DNA of 64,000 nucleotides from Bacteroidia bacterium Ga0077558 (GTDB lineage Bacteria; Bacteroidota; Bacteroidia; Chitinophagales; Chitinophagaceae): NCBI GenBank assembly GCA_001464625.1, contig LNFJ01000031.1, positions 1 to 64,000 of the forward strand, read 5' to 3'. Shown piece by piece: positions 29,295 to 39,487 of this stretch (position 1 is its first letter; each line of letters starts with the position of its first letter). The notes under the pieces were generated by a model. It saw only the letters and a program-made list of their open reading frames with translations, ran no database searches and was not told where the DNA came from. The position numbers and the translations under genes were made by a program.

Positions 29295-30488
29295 TTATTG
29301 CGACACTTCGATAGTAACTGTTTGTACCATTTTTTTTGCTACAGGTTTATCATGCAACAAAGCAGGTTTCCAGGAACCCATTTTTTCCAGGCGGCTAATG
29401 AGTTCATCATTTAGATCTTCGCCGTCTTTAATACTCTTTAATATTTTGAAGTTGACAGGAACACCATCTTTATCCACTACAAACTCCACTTGCACATACG
29501 CTTTATTCAATCCTTTTGGAAGATAGCTTACCATATCTTTTCCCAACTGAGTGAGATAGTTCATAAATGCATTTCCTCCTCCGGGGAACTCGGGCCATTG
29601 ATGCACTGCATCAGCTAACACTCCAACTGTTCTTGTACGATGCTGCACCGGTGCCTTCTTTACAGGTTTCACTTCTTGCTCTTTTACTTTTTTGGGCGGC
29701 ACATCATTTATTATATACTGACCTTTATCACCAATCATTACAATTGGTAGTTGTTTGTATTTTTCAAAATAGTCAAAGGCATCTTCTAATCTATCAGCAA
29801 ATTTTTTCAAATCCTGATCATCTTTGGTAATACTCTCCAGGTATTTTACACTTTTCTCTTTATTAAATCGGATAGGGAAAATATGTACAGGAATAAAATC
29901 TTGTCCCTGATTTTTTGCATGAGCTGCTAAAATATAGAGCTCATCAATTTGCTCATCCCGGATGGGAATGCAGCCAACCGTTACGCAACTTCCATGAATA
30001 AAAATGGCACTACCCGGTCTTAAAGAATCACTCAATATTCTGTCGGAAACATTTGGGTAGTTAAGACCCAGCGATAAATGGTAATTACTCTTAGGATTGA
30101 ATTCATTAATGGCATAAAAACCTTCCGGCACCTGGTAATCTCCTTCCATTCTTTTTGGGCCCAGTGAACCTGCCAATGCACAAACTTTATAAGTTTTGAA
30201 AAGTTGAAACTGTTCTTTGATGTCATTTTTCACCCACACTTCTAGCTGGCTATCGTATTTAAAAGAACGGATATAAATATAGTTGGCAGGCCATGTTAAT
30301 TTCTGCGCTGCAAATTGTTTTTGGAGTGTATCTTCTTTTCTCAACAATGCTTCGCTGGGACGGGGAAAAGTTCGCTGGTAATCTATAAATGAAAAAGAGT
30401 TACCTCCTTTTTGAGAAATAGGTTGCGCTGTTGCAGTAACAACAAAAATGGTATTAAATAAAATGAATATGAACAGGTTTCTCATCAT
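29295..30488 (-). CDS. Secreted YkuD-type L,D-transpeptidase fused to a TonB C-terminal domain
   Basis: SAIFIHGSCVTVGCIPIRDEQID (HGxxxxxGC active site); C-terminal YVQVEFVVDKDGVPVNFKILKSIKDGEDLNDELISRLEKMGSWKPALLHDKPVAKKMVQTVTI TonB_C-like. Confidence 0.85.
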   Translation of the reverse strand: MMRNLFIFILFNTIFVVTATAQPISQKGGNSFSFIDYQRTFPRPSEALLRKEDTLQKQFAAQKLTWPANYIYIRSFKYDSQLEVWVKNDIKEQFQLFKTYKVCALAGSLGPKRMEGDYQVPEGFYAINEFNPKSNYHLSLGLNYPNVSDRILSDSLRPGSAIFIHGSCVTVGCIPIRDEQIDELYILAAHAKNQGQDFIPVHIFPIRFNKEKSVKYLESITKDDQDLKKFADRLEDAFDYFEKYKQLPIVMIGDKGQYIINDVPPKKVKEQEVKPVKKAPVQHRTRTVGVLADAVHQWPEFPGGGNAFMNYLTQLGKDMVSYLPKGLNKAYVQVEFVVDKDGVPVNFKILKSIKDGEDLNDELISRLEKMGSWKPALLHDKPVAKKMVQTVTIEVSQ

Positions 30489-30649
30489 AAATACTAAAGG
30501 TACTAACGGGAGGTAACGGATTTTATTATAGCTCTCTAGCTAAACTACAAATAAAGATAAGAATTCAGTGTCAAAAGCTGAATATAAGCCGCCCAAACCG
30601 TAAATTTTAACGACCCGGCTACTGACTCCAGACTGTCGACTCCCGTCTC

Positions 30650-31780
30650 TTATAGATTCCCTCTTGCATCCTGCTCTCTTTCCAATGCTTCAAACAGGGC
30701 TTTAAAATTTCCTTTGCCAAAACTTTTAGCCCCTTTGCGTTGAATGATCTCAAAAAACAAAGTAGGCCGGTCTTCTAATGGCTTACTGAATATTTGTAAT
30801 AAATAACCTTCATCATCCCGGTCTATTAATATTCCAAGCTCTTGCAGGGGCTGGAGATCTTCGTCAATCTTACCTACTCTATCTAATACTGTTTCATAAT
30901 AACTTGGCGGAATATTTAAAAATTCAATTCCTCTTTTTTGTAATTCAGTTACGGTGGCCACAATATCTGCTGTAGCAATGGCCACATGCTGTACTCCTTC
31001 CCCATTATAAAAATCAAGGTATTCTTCTACCTGGCTTTTCTTTTTGCCCTCTGCCGGTTCATTGATCGGGAATTTTACATAGCCGTTGCCATTGCTCATC
31101 ACTTTACTCATCAATGCAGAGTATTCGGTAGAAATATCTTTATCATCAAAACTTAAAATATTGCGGAAGCCCATTACGTCTTCATAAAATTTTACCCAGG
31201 GATTCATCTGGTTCCAGCCAACATTTCCAACGCAATGGTCAACATATAACAACCCGGTTGAAGTTGGATTATAATTAGTTTTCCATTCCCTAAACCCGGG
31301 CATGAAAATTCCATTGTAGTTTTTTCTTTCGATAAATAAATGAACCGTATCTCCATAAGTATGAATACCACTGATCACTACTTCGCCAGTATCATCTTTC
31401 AACGAAGTTGGCTCCATGTATGATTTACCACCTCGATTAGTTGTTTCTTCAAATGCTGATGTGGCATCCTCTACTTTTAAAGCAATTACTTTTACTCCAT
31501 CACCATGTTTATAAATATGATCTGCAATGGGATTATCCGTTCTCAACGGTGTAGTTAAAACAAATGTGAGTTTATTCTGTCTTATTACATAGCTCACTTT
31601 ATCCTTCATACCTGTTTCCGGACCGGCATAGGCTAATGACTGAAATCCAAAAGCGGTTTTATAAAAATGGGCAGCTTGTTTGGCGTTGCCTACATAAAAT
31701 TCTACGTAATCTGTTCCTTGCAGCGGTAGAAAATCAGTTTGCGTAGATTGCAAATTATTAGTACTTGTAACTGTATTCAT
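30650..31780 (-). CDS. hppD: 4-hydroxyphenylpyruvate dioxygenase
   Basis: VDHCVGNV, GVQHVAIATADI, GYLLQIFSKPLEDRPTLFFEIIQRKGAKSFGKGNFKALFEALEREQ. Confidence 0.95.
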   Translation of the reverse strand: MNTVTSTNNLQSTQTDFLPLQGTDYVEFYVGNAKQAAHFYKTAFGFQSLAYAGPETGMKDKVSYVIRQNKLTFVLTTPLRTDNPIADHIYKHGDGVKVIALKVEDATSAFEETTNRGGKSYMEPTSLKDDTGEVVISGIHTYGDTVHLFIERKNYNGIFMPGFREWKTNYNPTSTGLLYVDHCVGNVGWNQMNPWVKFYEDVMGFRNILSFDDKDISTEYSALMSKVMSNGNGYVKFPINEPAEGKKKSQVEEYLDFYNGEGVQHVAIATADIVATVTELQKRGIEFLNIPPSYYETVLDRVGKIDEDLQPLQELGILIDRDDEGYLLQIFSKPLEDRPTLFFEIIQRKGAKSFGKGNFKALFEALEREQDARGNL

Positions 31781-31835
31781 ATTTTTTTGATTAATAAGAT
31801 GAAAGATAAATACAGGGAAATTTAGCAACTCCCCT

Positions 31836-31931
31836 TTAAGGGTTGGGGGTATCCATAGCCAGTGTTTCCATCAGCAAGTTGAAATTGCTGCGTTGGTCGG
31901 CAAAAAGTTTATGTGGATAGTCGGGAAGCAT
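31836..31931 (-). CDS. Candidate 31-aa leader/small ORF upstream of hppD
   Basis: ATG..TAA giving MLPDYPHKLFADQRSNFNLLMETLAMDTPNP, directly preceded by exact TAAATTTG (31943..31936). Confidence 0.3.
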   Translation of the reverse strand: MLPDYPHKLFADQRSNFNLLMETLAMDTPNP

Positions 31932-31980
31932 GAGGCAAATTTAATTAAAATAACGACCTCAATTCTTAATCTTCAAAAAC

Positions 31981-31988
31981 TATCTTTG
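31981..31988 (+). promoter_or_regulatory. -7 promoter element TATCTTTG for purK
   Basis: Exact TAnnTTTG ending 5 nt before the purK ATG. Confidence 0.5.
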
Positions 31989-31993
31989 CTCCC

Positions 31994-33115
31994 ATGTTAA
32001 AAATTGGTATCCTCGGTGGTGGACAACTCGGCAGAATGCTTTTACAAGCTGCGGCTAATTATCCGGTAGAAACTTTTATTATGGAAAGTGATGAGGAATG
32101 TCCAGCAGCTCATCTTTGCCACCATTTTACAAAAGGAGATATTAAAGATTTTGATGCTGTTTACAATTTCGGGAAAGGATTAGATGCCATAACCATAGAA
32201 ATTGAAAACGTAAATGTGGAAGCATTGGAAAAACTGGAGGGAGAAGGAATAAAAATTTATCCCAAACCATCAGTATTAAAAACAATCAAGAATAAGATTC
32301 TTCAGAAAGATTATTACAAGAAGAATGAAATCCCAAGCTCAGAATATATAATTACAAATTCACTAAACGAACTACAAGAACATCAAAATTTTCTCCCAGC
32401 TGTTCATAAAATTGGCGAAGGTGGTTATGATGGCAAAGGTGTTCAACTGCTACAAACAAAAGAAGATATTGCCAAAGGTTTTGATGCACCAGCTGTGTTG
32501 GAAAAAATGTTCCCGATCAAAAAAGAAATTGCACAAATGATCGCCGTTAATGATAAAGGGGAGACGGCGTTGTACCCCGCAGTGGAAATGCTTTTCGATC
32601 CACAACTAAACTTACTCGACTACCAACTCTGCCCCGCTGAACTGGAAGAAAAAACAAAATGGAAAGCCGAAGCAATTGCTTTATCGGTGGTAAGAAATTT
32701 TAACTCCCCTGGCATTTTTGCGGTAGAAATGTTTGTTGATAAAGAAGGCAATGTCTCAGTAAATGAAACAGCTCCCCGTGTTCATAACAGTGGGCATCAC
32801 ACAATCGAAGCTCATTATAGTTCCCAGTTTGATATGCTTTGGCGGGTTATGCTTGGCTACCCTTTGGGGAATACAGATGCAATTTTACCTTCAATCATGG
32901 TAAATATTATCGGTGCAGAAGGCTACTCCGGCGATGTAAAGTATGAAGGCCTGGAAGAAGTGTTGAAAATTGAAAATGCCTTTGTTCATCTCTACGGCAA
33001 AAAACAAACAAAACCCGGTCGTAAAATGGGACATGTAACCGTTCTAAGTAAGGAAAAGCAGGAATTAATTCATCAATCGAACAAAATAAAAAGGCTATTG
33101 TTCCCAAAGGCATGA
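31994..33115 (+). CDS. purK: 5-(carboxyamino)imidazole ribonucleotide synthase
   Basis: IGILGGGQLGRMLLQAA, KIGEGGYDGKGVQLL, NETAPRVHNSGHHTIEAHYSSQFD. Confidence 0.96.
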   Translation: MLKIGILGGGQLGRMLLQAAANYPVETFIMESDEECPAAHLCHHFTKGDIKDFDAVYNFGKGLDAITIEIENVNVEALEKLEGEGIKIYPKPSVLKTIKNKILQKDYYKKNEIPSSEYIITNSLNELQEHQNFLPAVHKIGEGGYDGKGVQLLQTKEDIAKGFDAPAVLEKMFPIKKEIAQMIAVNDKGETALYPAVEMLFDPQLNLLDYQLCPAELEEKTKWKAEAIALSVVRNFNSPGIFAVEMFVDKEGNVSVNETAPRVHNSGHHTIEAHYSSQFDMLWRVMLGYPLGNTDAILPSIMVNIIGAEGYSGDVKYEGLEEVLKIENAFVHLYGKKQTKPGRKMGHVTVLSKEKQELIHQSNKIKRLLFPKA

Positions 33116-33352
33116 TAGTTGAGAATTTATTCTTGAACATTGAAAACTGCCGGACGCTATTTCCTGAGAAGAAATTACCTGCATTTTAATTTCATTTTAA
33201 TATCAATTGACCCGAAGGCCTCCTATCAGCCTGATTAGCCGCTTATAATTGCTGAAAATTTAATGCAAGGATTCGTATGCTTTTGACGTCCAAAAGCTTG
33301 CAAATATCAGCTACCTTTAGCAACCCATTTTTTTACCATTTTAGACCAAACC

Positions 33353-34414
33353 ATGCGAATACGTAATATTTCTCTTTTGCTGATTTCCCTTTCAGTATTA
33401 ACAGCCTGTGGCGGAAAGAAAAAAGAAGCTACCCAGCAAAAACCCGGAGGATCAAATCAACCTCCCATGAGGGTAGATGCGTACATTGTAACCCCACAAT
33501 CTTTTCAGGAAGACATTGAAGTACCAGGCACTATCGTTGCCAACGAAAAAGTTGAGATACACCCGGAAGTTTCAGGCCGCATTGTTCAATTAAATGTTGT
33601 GGAAGGAAAATATGTTAGAAAAGGTACTTTACTGGCAAAATTATACGATGGGGATTTGAGAGCTCAATTGAACAAAATTCAAATACAATTAGCACTGGCA
33701 AAAAAAACGGAAGAAAGACAAGCCCAGCTTTTAAAAATACAAGGCATCAGCCAACAGGATTATGACATTAGCTTGTTGCAGGTAAATAGCCTAAATGCAG
33801 ATATTGGAATTCTTCAAACAAGTATTGCTAAAACGGTAGTAAGAGCACCCTTTAGCGGAAAGATTGGATTGAATGCTATTAGTCCGGGTGCATATGTAAC
33901 ACCTGCTACTGTAATTGCAGTGATCAACCAGACCGACCAATTAAAGCTTGACTTTACCGTTCCGGAAAAATATACCGGGCAGATAAAAATTGGACAACTG
34001 GTTAGTTTCACATTTGAAGGTTCTTCTAAACAATTAGGTGCCAAAGTAATTGCCACGGAAGCGAATGTGATGGAAAACACCCGAAGTCTTACTGTTAGAG
34101 CAGCTGTTGTTGGATCTGATAATGGTTTATTACCAGGTGCATTTGCAAAAGTGAAATTGAGTTTTGATCCTGATCCTAATGCAATCCTCATTCCTACACA
34201 AGCTGTATTGCCACAGGCAAGAGGCAAAAAAGTTATTCTATATAAAAGTGGAACAGCGGTATTTGCTGAGGTAACTACTGGTATAAGAGATTCGGCAAGA
34301 GTGCAAGTGCTTGATGGATTACAACCGGGGGATACAGTTGTTGTTACTGGTTTATTAAGTGTGCGGCCCGAAGGAAAAATTCAAATTGGAAAAATAGTCA
34401 ATGGTCAAAAGTGA
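33353..34414 (+). CDS. RND efflux periplasmic adaptor (MFP) lipoprotein
   Basis: Lipobox LTACGG; EIHPEVSGRIVQLNVVEGKYVRKGTLLAKL, VVRAPFSGKIGLNAISPGAYV. Confidence 0.94.
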   Translation: MRIRNISLLLISLSVLTACGGKKKEATQQKPGGSNQPPMRVDAYIVTPQSFQEDIEVPGTIVANEKVEIHPEVSGRIVQLNVVEGKYVRKGTLLAKLYDGDLRAQLNKIQIQLALAKKTEERQAQLLKIQGISQQDYDISLLQVNSLNADIGILQTSIAKTVVRAPFSGKIGLNAISPGAYVTPATVIAVINQTDQLKLDFTVPEKYTGQIKIGQLVSFTFEGSSKQLGAKVIATEANVMENTRSLTVRAAVVGSDNGLLPGAFAKVKLSFDPDPNAILIPTQAVLPQARGKKVILYKSGTAVFAEVTTGIRDSARVQVLDGLQPGDTVVVTGLLSVRPEGKIQIGKIVNGQK

Positions 34415-34485
34415 AAAGTCAATAGAGAATAATCTATTTATTCAATGTTGAAAATTAACCATTCACTATTCACAACAATATTTAT

Positions 34486-37400
34486 ATGAACATATCAGAA
34501 CTCAGTTTACGTAGGCCGGTACTTGCAATTGTAATGAATATTATTATTGTTGTGTTCGGTCTTATTGGTTTCAGATTTTTAGGGGTACGGGATTATCCGG
34601 CTATTGATCCACCAAACATTAGTGTTCGTACTTCTTACCCGGGTGCCAATGCAGATATTATTGAAACAGAGATTACTGAGCCATTAGAAAAAGCAATTAA
34701 TGGTATTGCCGGCATTAAAAACATGACTTCCAGCAGCAGTAATGGCAGCAGCAACATCAATGTGGAGTTTGATTTAAGTATTGATTTGGAAGCTGCCGCC
34801 AATGATGTAAGAGATAAAGTATCACAAGCTCAACGTTCATTACCTACTGACCTTGATGCACCACCCGTTGTTTCCAAAGCCGATGCAAGTTCTGACCCCA
34901 TACTTGCGATGACGGTGCAAAGCAATACCCGCAATCAATTACAAATGTCGGAGTATGCCAATAACGTATTAGTTGAAAGATTGCAGACAATACCCGGAGT
35001 AAGTGGTATACAGATATGGGGTGAAAAAAGATATGCGATGCGTATCTGGATTGACCCTACTAAATTAGTGGCTTTTAATATTACCGCAAATGATGTACAA
35101 GCTGCATTGTTGAGAGAAAATGTAGAACTTCCTTCGGGAAAAATTTCTGGTAGCAATACCGAATTAACGGTCCGCACTTTTGGAAAAATAAATACAGAAG
35201 AAGAATTCAATAACCTGATCATTGCCAATGTTGGAGGTGCCGATATCCGGTTATCAAATATTGGCGAAGCAGTATTGGGCCCAGAAAACGAAGAGACAGT
35301 TTTAAAAGGTGACGGTATTCCAATGATCGCATTGGCAGTTATTCCACAGCCGGGTTCAAACTATGTTTCCATCTCCGATGAATTTTTTAAAAGACTGGAG
35401 CAAATTAAAAAGGATGTGCCGGAAGATGTAAAGATCAATATTTCATTAGACCAAACTAAATTCATTAAAAAATCGATATTAGAAGTTGAAGAAACATTGA
35501 TAATTGCATTTTTACTGGTAGTAATGATCATTTATGGCTTCTTCCGGGAGTGGATCATTGCTATACGTCCCTTAATTGATATTCCTGTTTCGTTGATTGG
35601 TGCATTCTTTATCATGTACATGATGGGATTCACCATTAATGTACTATCCTTATTAGCAATTGTTTTAGCAACCGGGCTAGTGGTAGATGATGGCATTGTA
35701 GTTACAGAAAACATCTATAAAAAGATGGAGAAGGGAATGGATAAATGGCAAGCCGCTTTGGAGGGAAGTAAAGAAATTTATTTTGCCGTTATCGCCACTT
35801 CCATCACATTGGCCGTTGTGTTTCTTCCCATTGTATTTATGGAAGGATTTACAGGCCGATTATTCCGGGAGTTTGGAATTGTGGTAGCAGGTGCGGTATT
35901 AATTTCTGCATTTGTATCATTAACGCTTACACCGGTACTGAACGTAAAGCTTTCAAAAAAGAACCCACACAAACATTCCTGGTTCTACAATAAAACAGAA
36001 CCATTCTTTAGAGGGATGGAAAATGGGTATCAATCTTCTCTAAGAAAATTTATGAAAATAAGATGGATGGCATTTGTTATAATAGCTATCTGTATTGTTG
36101 GTGGGGTTTTTGTTTTCAAACAATTAAAATCTGAATTGGCTCCCATCGAAGATCGCAGTCAATTTCGTTTACAATTAAGTGCACCTGAAGGAACTTCTTT
36201 CGATGCCATGGATACATATGTAAACAGGTTGAATACTTTTATGCTGGATTCAGTACCGGAAAGAGATGTGGTTTTGAGTGTTACATCACCAGGTTTTAGT
36301 GGCACCGGTAATGCTAATACGGGTTTTGTAAGAGTTACATTAGTACCTCCTACAGAAAGAGATCGGTCGCAGAAAGAAATAGTGACAATGGTAAACAAGA
36401 ATATGTCGAAGTTCAACGAAGGCCGTGCTGTTGCTATTGAAGAACAAACTATTTCTGTAAACCGCCGCGGCGGTCAACCTGTGTCATTTGTTATTCAAAA
36501 TAATAATTTCGATAAGTTAACAGCTATACTTCCAAAAATTTTAGAGGAAGCAAGACAAAGTAAAGTGCTGTTAAGCCCGGATATTGACCTCAAGTTCAAT
36601 AAACCAGAATTAAGAGTTGAAATTGACAGATTGAAAGCAGCACAATTAGGTGTAAGTGTAGAAGATATTTCTCAAACATTACAATTGGCCTATAGTAATC
36701 GCCGCTTAGGATATTTCACCAGGGAAGGAAAACAATATTCTGTATTAGGTCAGGTGGCCCGTAATGACAGAGATGATCCAAATGATCTAAAAATATTATT
36801 TGTCCGCAACAGTCGGAGTGAATTAATAAGTTTGGATAATCTTGTAACAGTAACAGAATCAAATACACCTCCTGCTATTTATCACTTTAACCGATATAAA
36901 TCGGCAACCATTTCGGCTGGCCTTCAACCCGGTTTTACCATTGGTGATGGCATAGAAGAAATGGAAAAGATAACTGATAAAATGCTGGACGAAACATTTG
37001 CAACTTCTTTATCAGGTTCATCAAGAGATTTTAAAGAGAGTGGCGGTAATATTTTCTTTGCATTGATATTGGCTTTTGCTTTAATATTCCTTATTCTCGC
37101 TGCGCAATTTGAAAGTTTTATTGATCCATTCATAATAATGACAACCATTTTGCTGGCTATACCGGGTGCTTTTTTGTGCTTATGGATTTTCGGCCAGACA
37201 TGGAATATTTTTTCGCAGATTGGTGTTATTATGCTGATCGGTTTAGTAACCAAGAATGGTATCCTGATCGTGGAATTTGCTAATCAAAACCAGGAGAATG
37301 GAATGAAAAAAGTGGAAGCGGCTATTTTTTCTGCAACACAACGTTTACGTCCGATATTGATGACAAGCCTTGCGATGTCGTTAGGTGCATTGCCACTGGC

Positions 37401-37602
37401 ATTATCATTAGGCGCATCCTCTACCAGCCGTATACCGCTGGGTATTGTAATCGTGGGGGGGATTATGTTCTCGCTGGTACTAACATTGTACGTAATACCA
37501 GCTATGTATTCATTCTTATCTACCAAGAAAAAGAAAAGTGAAATTGACAAATACACGAACCCATCATCACAACAACAAGCAACTGTAGCCCATCAAGCTT
37601 AA
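34486..37602 (+). CDS. RND efflux permease (HAE1/AcrB-type)
   Basis: 1038 aa; SVRTSYPGANADIIETEITEPLEKAINGIAGI, LATGLVVDDGIVVTENIYK, LVTKNGILIVEFANQ. Confidence 0.96.
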   Translation: MNISELSLRRPVLAIVMNIIIVVFGLIGFRFLGVRDYPAIDPPNISVRTSYPGANADIIETEITEPLEKAINGIAGIKNMTSSSSNGSSNINVEFDLSIDLEAAANDVRDKVSQAQRSLPTDLDAPPVVSKADASSDPILAMTVQSNTRNQLQMSEYANNVLVERLQTIPGVSGIQIWGEKRYAMRIWIDPTKLVAFNITANDVQAALLRENVELPSGKISGSNTELTVRTFGKINTEEEFNNLIIANVGGADIRLSNIGEAVLGPENEETVLKGDGIPMIALAVIPQPGSNYVSISDEFFKRLEQIKKDVPEDVKINISLDQTKFIKKSILEVEETLIIAFLLVVMIIYGFFREWIIAIRPLIDIPVSLIGAFFIMYMMGFTINVLSLLAIVLATGLVVDDGIVVTENIYKKMEKGMDKWQAALEGSKEIYFAVIATSITLAVVFLPIVFMEGFTGRLFREFGIVVAGAVLISAFVSLTLTPVLNVKLSKKNPHKHSWFYNKTEPFFRGMENGYQSSLRKFMKIRWMAFVIIAICIVGGVFVFKQLKSELAPIEDRSQFRLQLSAPEGTSFDAMDTYVNRLNTFMLDSVPERDVVLSVTSPGFSGTGNANTGFVRVTLVPPTERDRSQKEIVTMVNKNMSKFNEGRAVAIEEQTISVNRRGGQPVSFVIQNNNFDKLTAILPKILEEARQSKVLLSPDIDLKFNKPELRVEIDRLKAAQLGVSVEDISQTLQLAYSNRRLGYFTREGKQYSVLGQVARNDRDDPNDLKILFVRNSRSELISLDNLVTVTESNTPPAIYHFNRYKSATISAGLQPGFTIGDGIEEMEKITDKMLDETFATSLSGSSRDFKESGGNIFFALILAFALIFLILAAQFESFIDPFIIMTTILLAIPGAFLCLWIFGQTWNIFSQIGVIMLIGLVTKNGILIVEFANQNQENGMKKVEAAIFSATQRLRPILMTSLAMSLGALPLALSLGASSTSRIPLGIVIVGGIMFSLVLTLYVIPAMYSFLSTKKKKSEIDKYTNPSSQQQATVAHQA

Positions 37603-37611
37603 ATACGGATT

Positions 37612-38928
37612 ATGACGACTAAAAGAATTTTGTTAGCCCTATCATTTTTTATCACTCTTTCTACTTCGGCACAGCGAATGCTTACTTTAGAAGAGGCGAT
37701 TGCTACTGCATTAAAACACAACTACGATATTCAATTATCAAAAAATGATTCTGCCATAGCAGCTTTGGATTACTCTTATCGCAACGCTGCATTTTTGCCT
37801 CGTTTAAATGCTACAGCAGGAACTACCTGGAACAGTAATAATCAGCGGCAAACATTAGCAGATGGCACTAAGAGGGAACAAAATGGGATCAAATCAAGTA
37901 ACATCAATGCGGCACTCAACCTCAACTGGACATTATTTGATGGATTAAAAATGTTTGTGACAAGAGACAAAGCGGAAGAATTGATAAAGCTTGGAGAGTT
38001 AGGCATAAAAAATCAAGTGATCAATACTGTTGCAGTAGTTATTACCACATATTATGATATTGTAAGACAGAAGCAGCAACTAAAAGCAACTGAAGAACAA
38101 ATGTCATTGAGCCTGGAAAGAGTAAAAGTGGCACAATATAAATTAGACATTGGGGCAGGTGCCAAGCCGGATGTACTGCAGAGCAAGGTGGATAACAATG
38201 CACAAAAAGCTCTTCAACTGGATCAGCAGGCTACTATTGCTCAATTGAAAGAACAATTAAACCAGGCGATGAATATCAGAGATGCAGCTCCTTATGATGT
38301 GGCCGATTCTATTCCATTGAATATGAACTTAGCTCTTGGAGATATTCAAAACAGTATAGTGTTGACGAACCCCACTATTCAGATTCTAAAGAAAAATATT
38401 GACATAGCCGGACTTACTTTAAAAGAAAGAAAAGCAGAAAGATGGCCAACAGTTTCTTTTAACTCGGTTTATAATTTTACCCGTACCAATAATCAATCCG
38501 TTATTAATCCCTTCTCTCCTCTTTTTAACCAAAGTAAAGGGTTCAATTATGGCGTAACCACCAACATCCCGATTCTAAATAATTTCAATGCAAAACGCCT
38601 TGTTCGCCAGGCAGCGCTGGACATACAATATCAACAATTAGTATTGGAGAGCCAGGAAACTCAATTGAACCTGGCAGTGATCAATGCATTTTTGGAATAT
38701 GAGCAACAGAAAAAAGCATTGGCTTTAGAAGAGGAAAATATTTTATTGGCTAAAGAAAATGTGAGCATCGTATTCCAGGTATACCGGCTTAACTCTACTA
38801 CTCTTATTCAACTGAAAGAAGCAGAAAAAAGCCTGCAGGATGCACAAACAAGATTAATTACTGCCCGATACAATACCAAGTTGGCAGAAACTGAATTGTT
38901 GCGACTTAAAGGTGATCTGGTTAAATAG
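37612..38928 (+). CDS. TolC-family outer membrane efflux protein
   Basis: Signal peptide; [23 protein letters not shown] and duplicated OEP repeat. Confidence 0.94.
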   Translation: MTTKRILLALSFFITLSTSAQRMLTLEEAIATALKHNYDIQLSKNDSAIAALDYSYRNAAFLPRLNATAGTTWNSNNQRQTLADGTKREQNGIKSSNINAALNLNWTLFDGLKMFVTRDKAEELIKLGELGIKNQVINTVAVVITTYYDIVRQKQQLKATEEQMSLSLERVKVAQYKLDIGAGAKPDVLQSKVDNNAQKALQLDQQATIAQLKEQLNQAMNIRDAAPYDVADSIPLNMNLALGDIQNSIVLTNPTIQILKKNIDIAGLTLKERKAERWPTVSFNSVYNFTRTNNQSVINPFSPLFNQSKGFNYGVTTNIPILNNFNAKRLVRQAALDIQYQQLVLESQETQLNLAVINAFLEYEQQKKALALEEENILLAKENVSIVFQVYRLNSTTLIQLKEAEKSLQDAQTRLITARYNTKLAETELLRLKGDLVK

Positions 38929-38950
38929 TTTTTAGTTGCAGGTTTGTAGC

Positions 38951-38958
38951 TATTTTTG
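38951..38958 (+). promoter_or_regulatory. -7 promoter element TATTTTTG upstream of purE
   Basis: Exact TAnnTTTG, 14 nt before the ATG. Confidence 0.4.
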
Positions 38959-38972
38959 ACAAAACAATTTTC

Positions 38973-39485
38973 ATGAACCCACTTGTAGGAATTATAATGG
39001 GAAGCGACAGCGACCTGAATGTAATGCAAGCTGCATCGGATATTTTAAAACAGTTTGACATTCCTCATGAAGTAACAGTTGTATCGGCGCATCGTACTCC
39101 ACACCGCATGATAGAATATGCACAAACAGCAAAAGGCAGAGGACTAAAAGTAATTATCGCCGGAGCAGGCGGTGCTGCACATCTACCGGGCATGGTGGCT
39201 TCTGTTACAGTATTGCCTGTTATTGGCGTTCCAATAAAATCTTCCAACTCAATTGACGGCTGGGATTCGGTACTTTCTATTTTACAAATGCCCAATGGTG
39301 TACCAGTGGGTACGGTTGCTTTAAACGCTGCAAAAAATGCGGGAATACTGGCAGCAGAAATTCTTGGTACGGCCGATGAATCCGTTTCCCAAAAAGTAGC
39401 TGATTATAAAAATTCCCTGAACAACGAAGTAATAGAGAAAGTAGAAAAAATGAAAAGAGAAGGTTGGGAAAATAAGTTTGATTAA
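38973..39485 (+). CDS. purE: 5-(carboxyamino)imidazole ribonucleotide mutase
   Basis: [53 protein letters not shown]. Confidence 0.97.
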   Translation: MNPLVGIIMGSDSDLNVMQAASDILKQFDIPHEVTVVSAHRTPHRMIEYAQTAKGRGLKVIIAGAGGAAHLPGMVASVTVLPVIGVPIKSSNSIDGWDSVLSILQMPNGVPVGTVALNAAKNAGILAAEILGTADESVSQKVADYKNSLNNEVIEKVEKMKREGWENKFD

Positions 39486-39487
39486 CA

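Noticed and set aside
31836-31931. Short ORF upstream of hppD as a confident gene
   Set aside because: Only 31 codons and no recognised family; kept as a low-confidence candidate and finding, not as an established gene.
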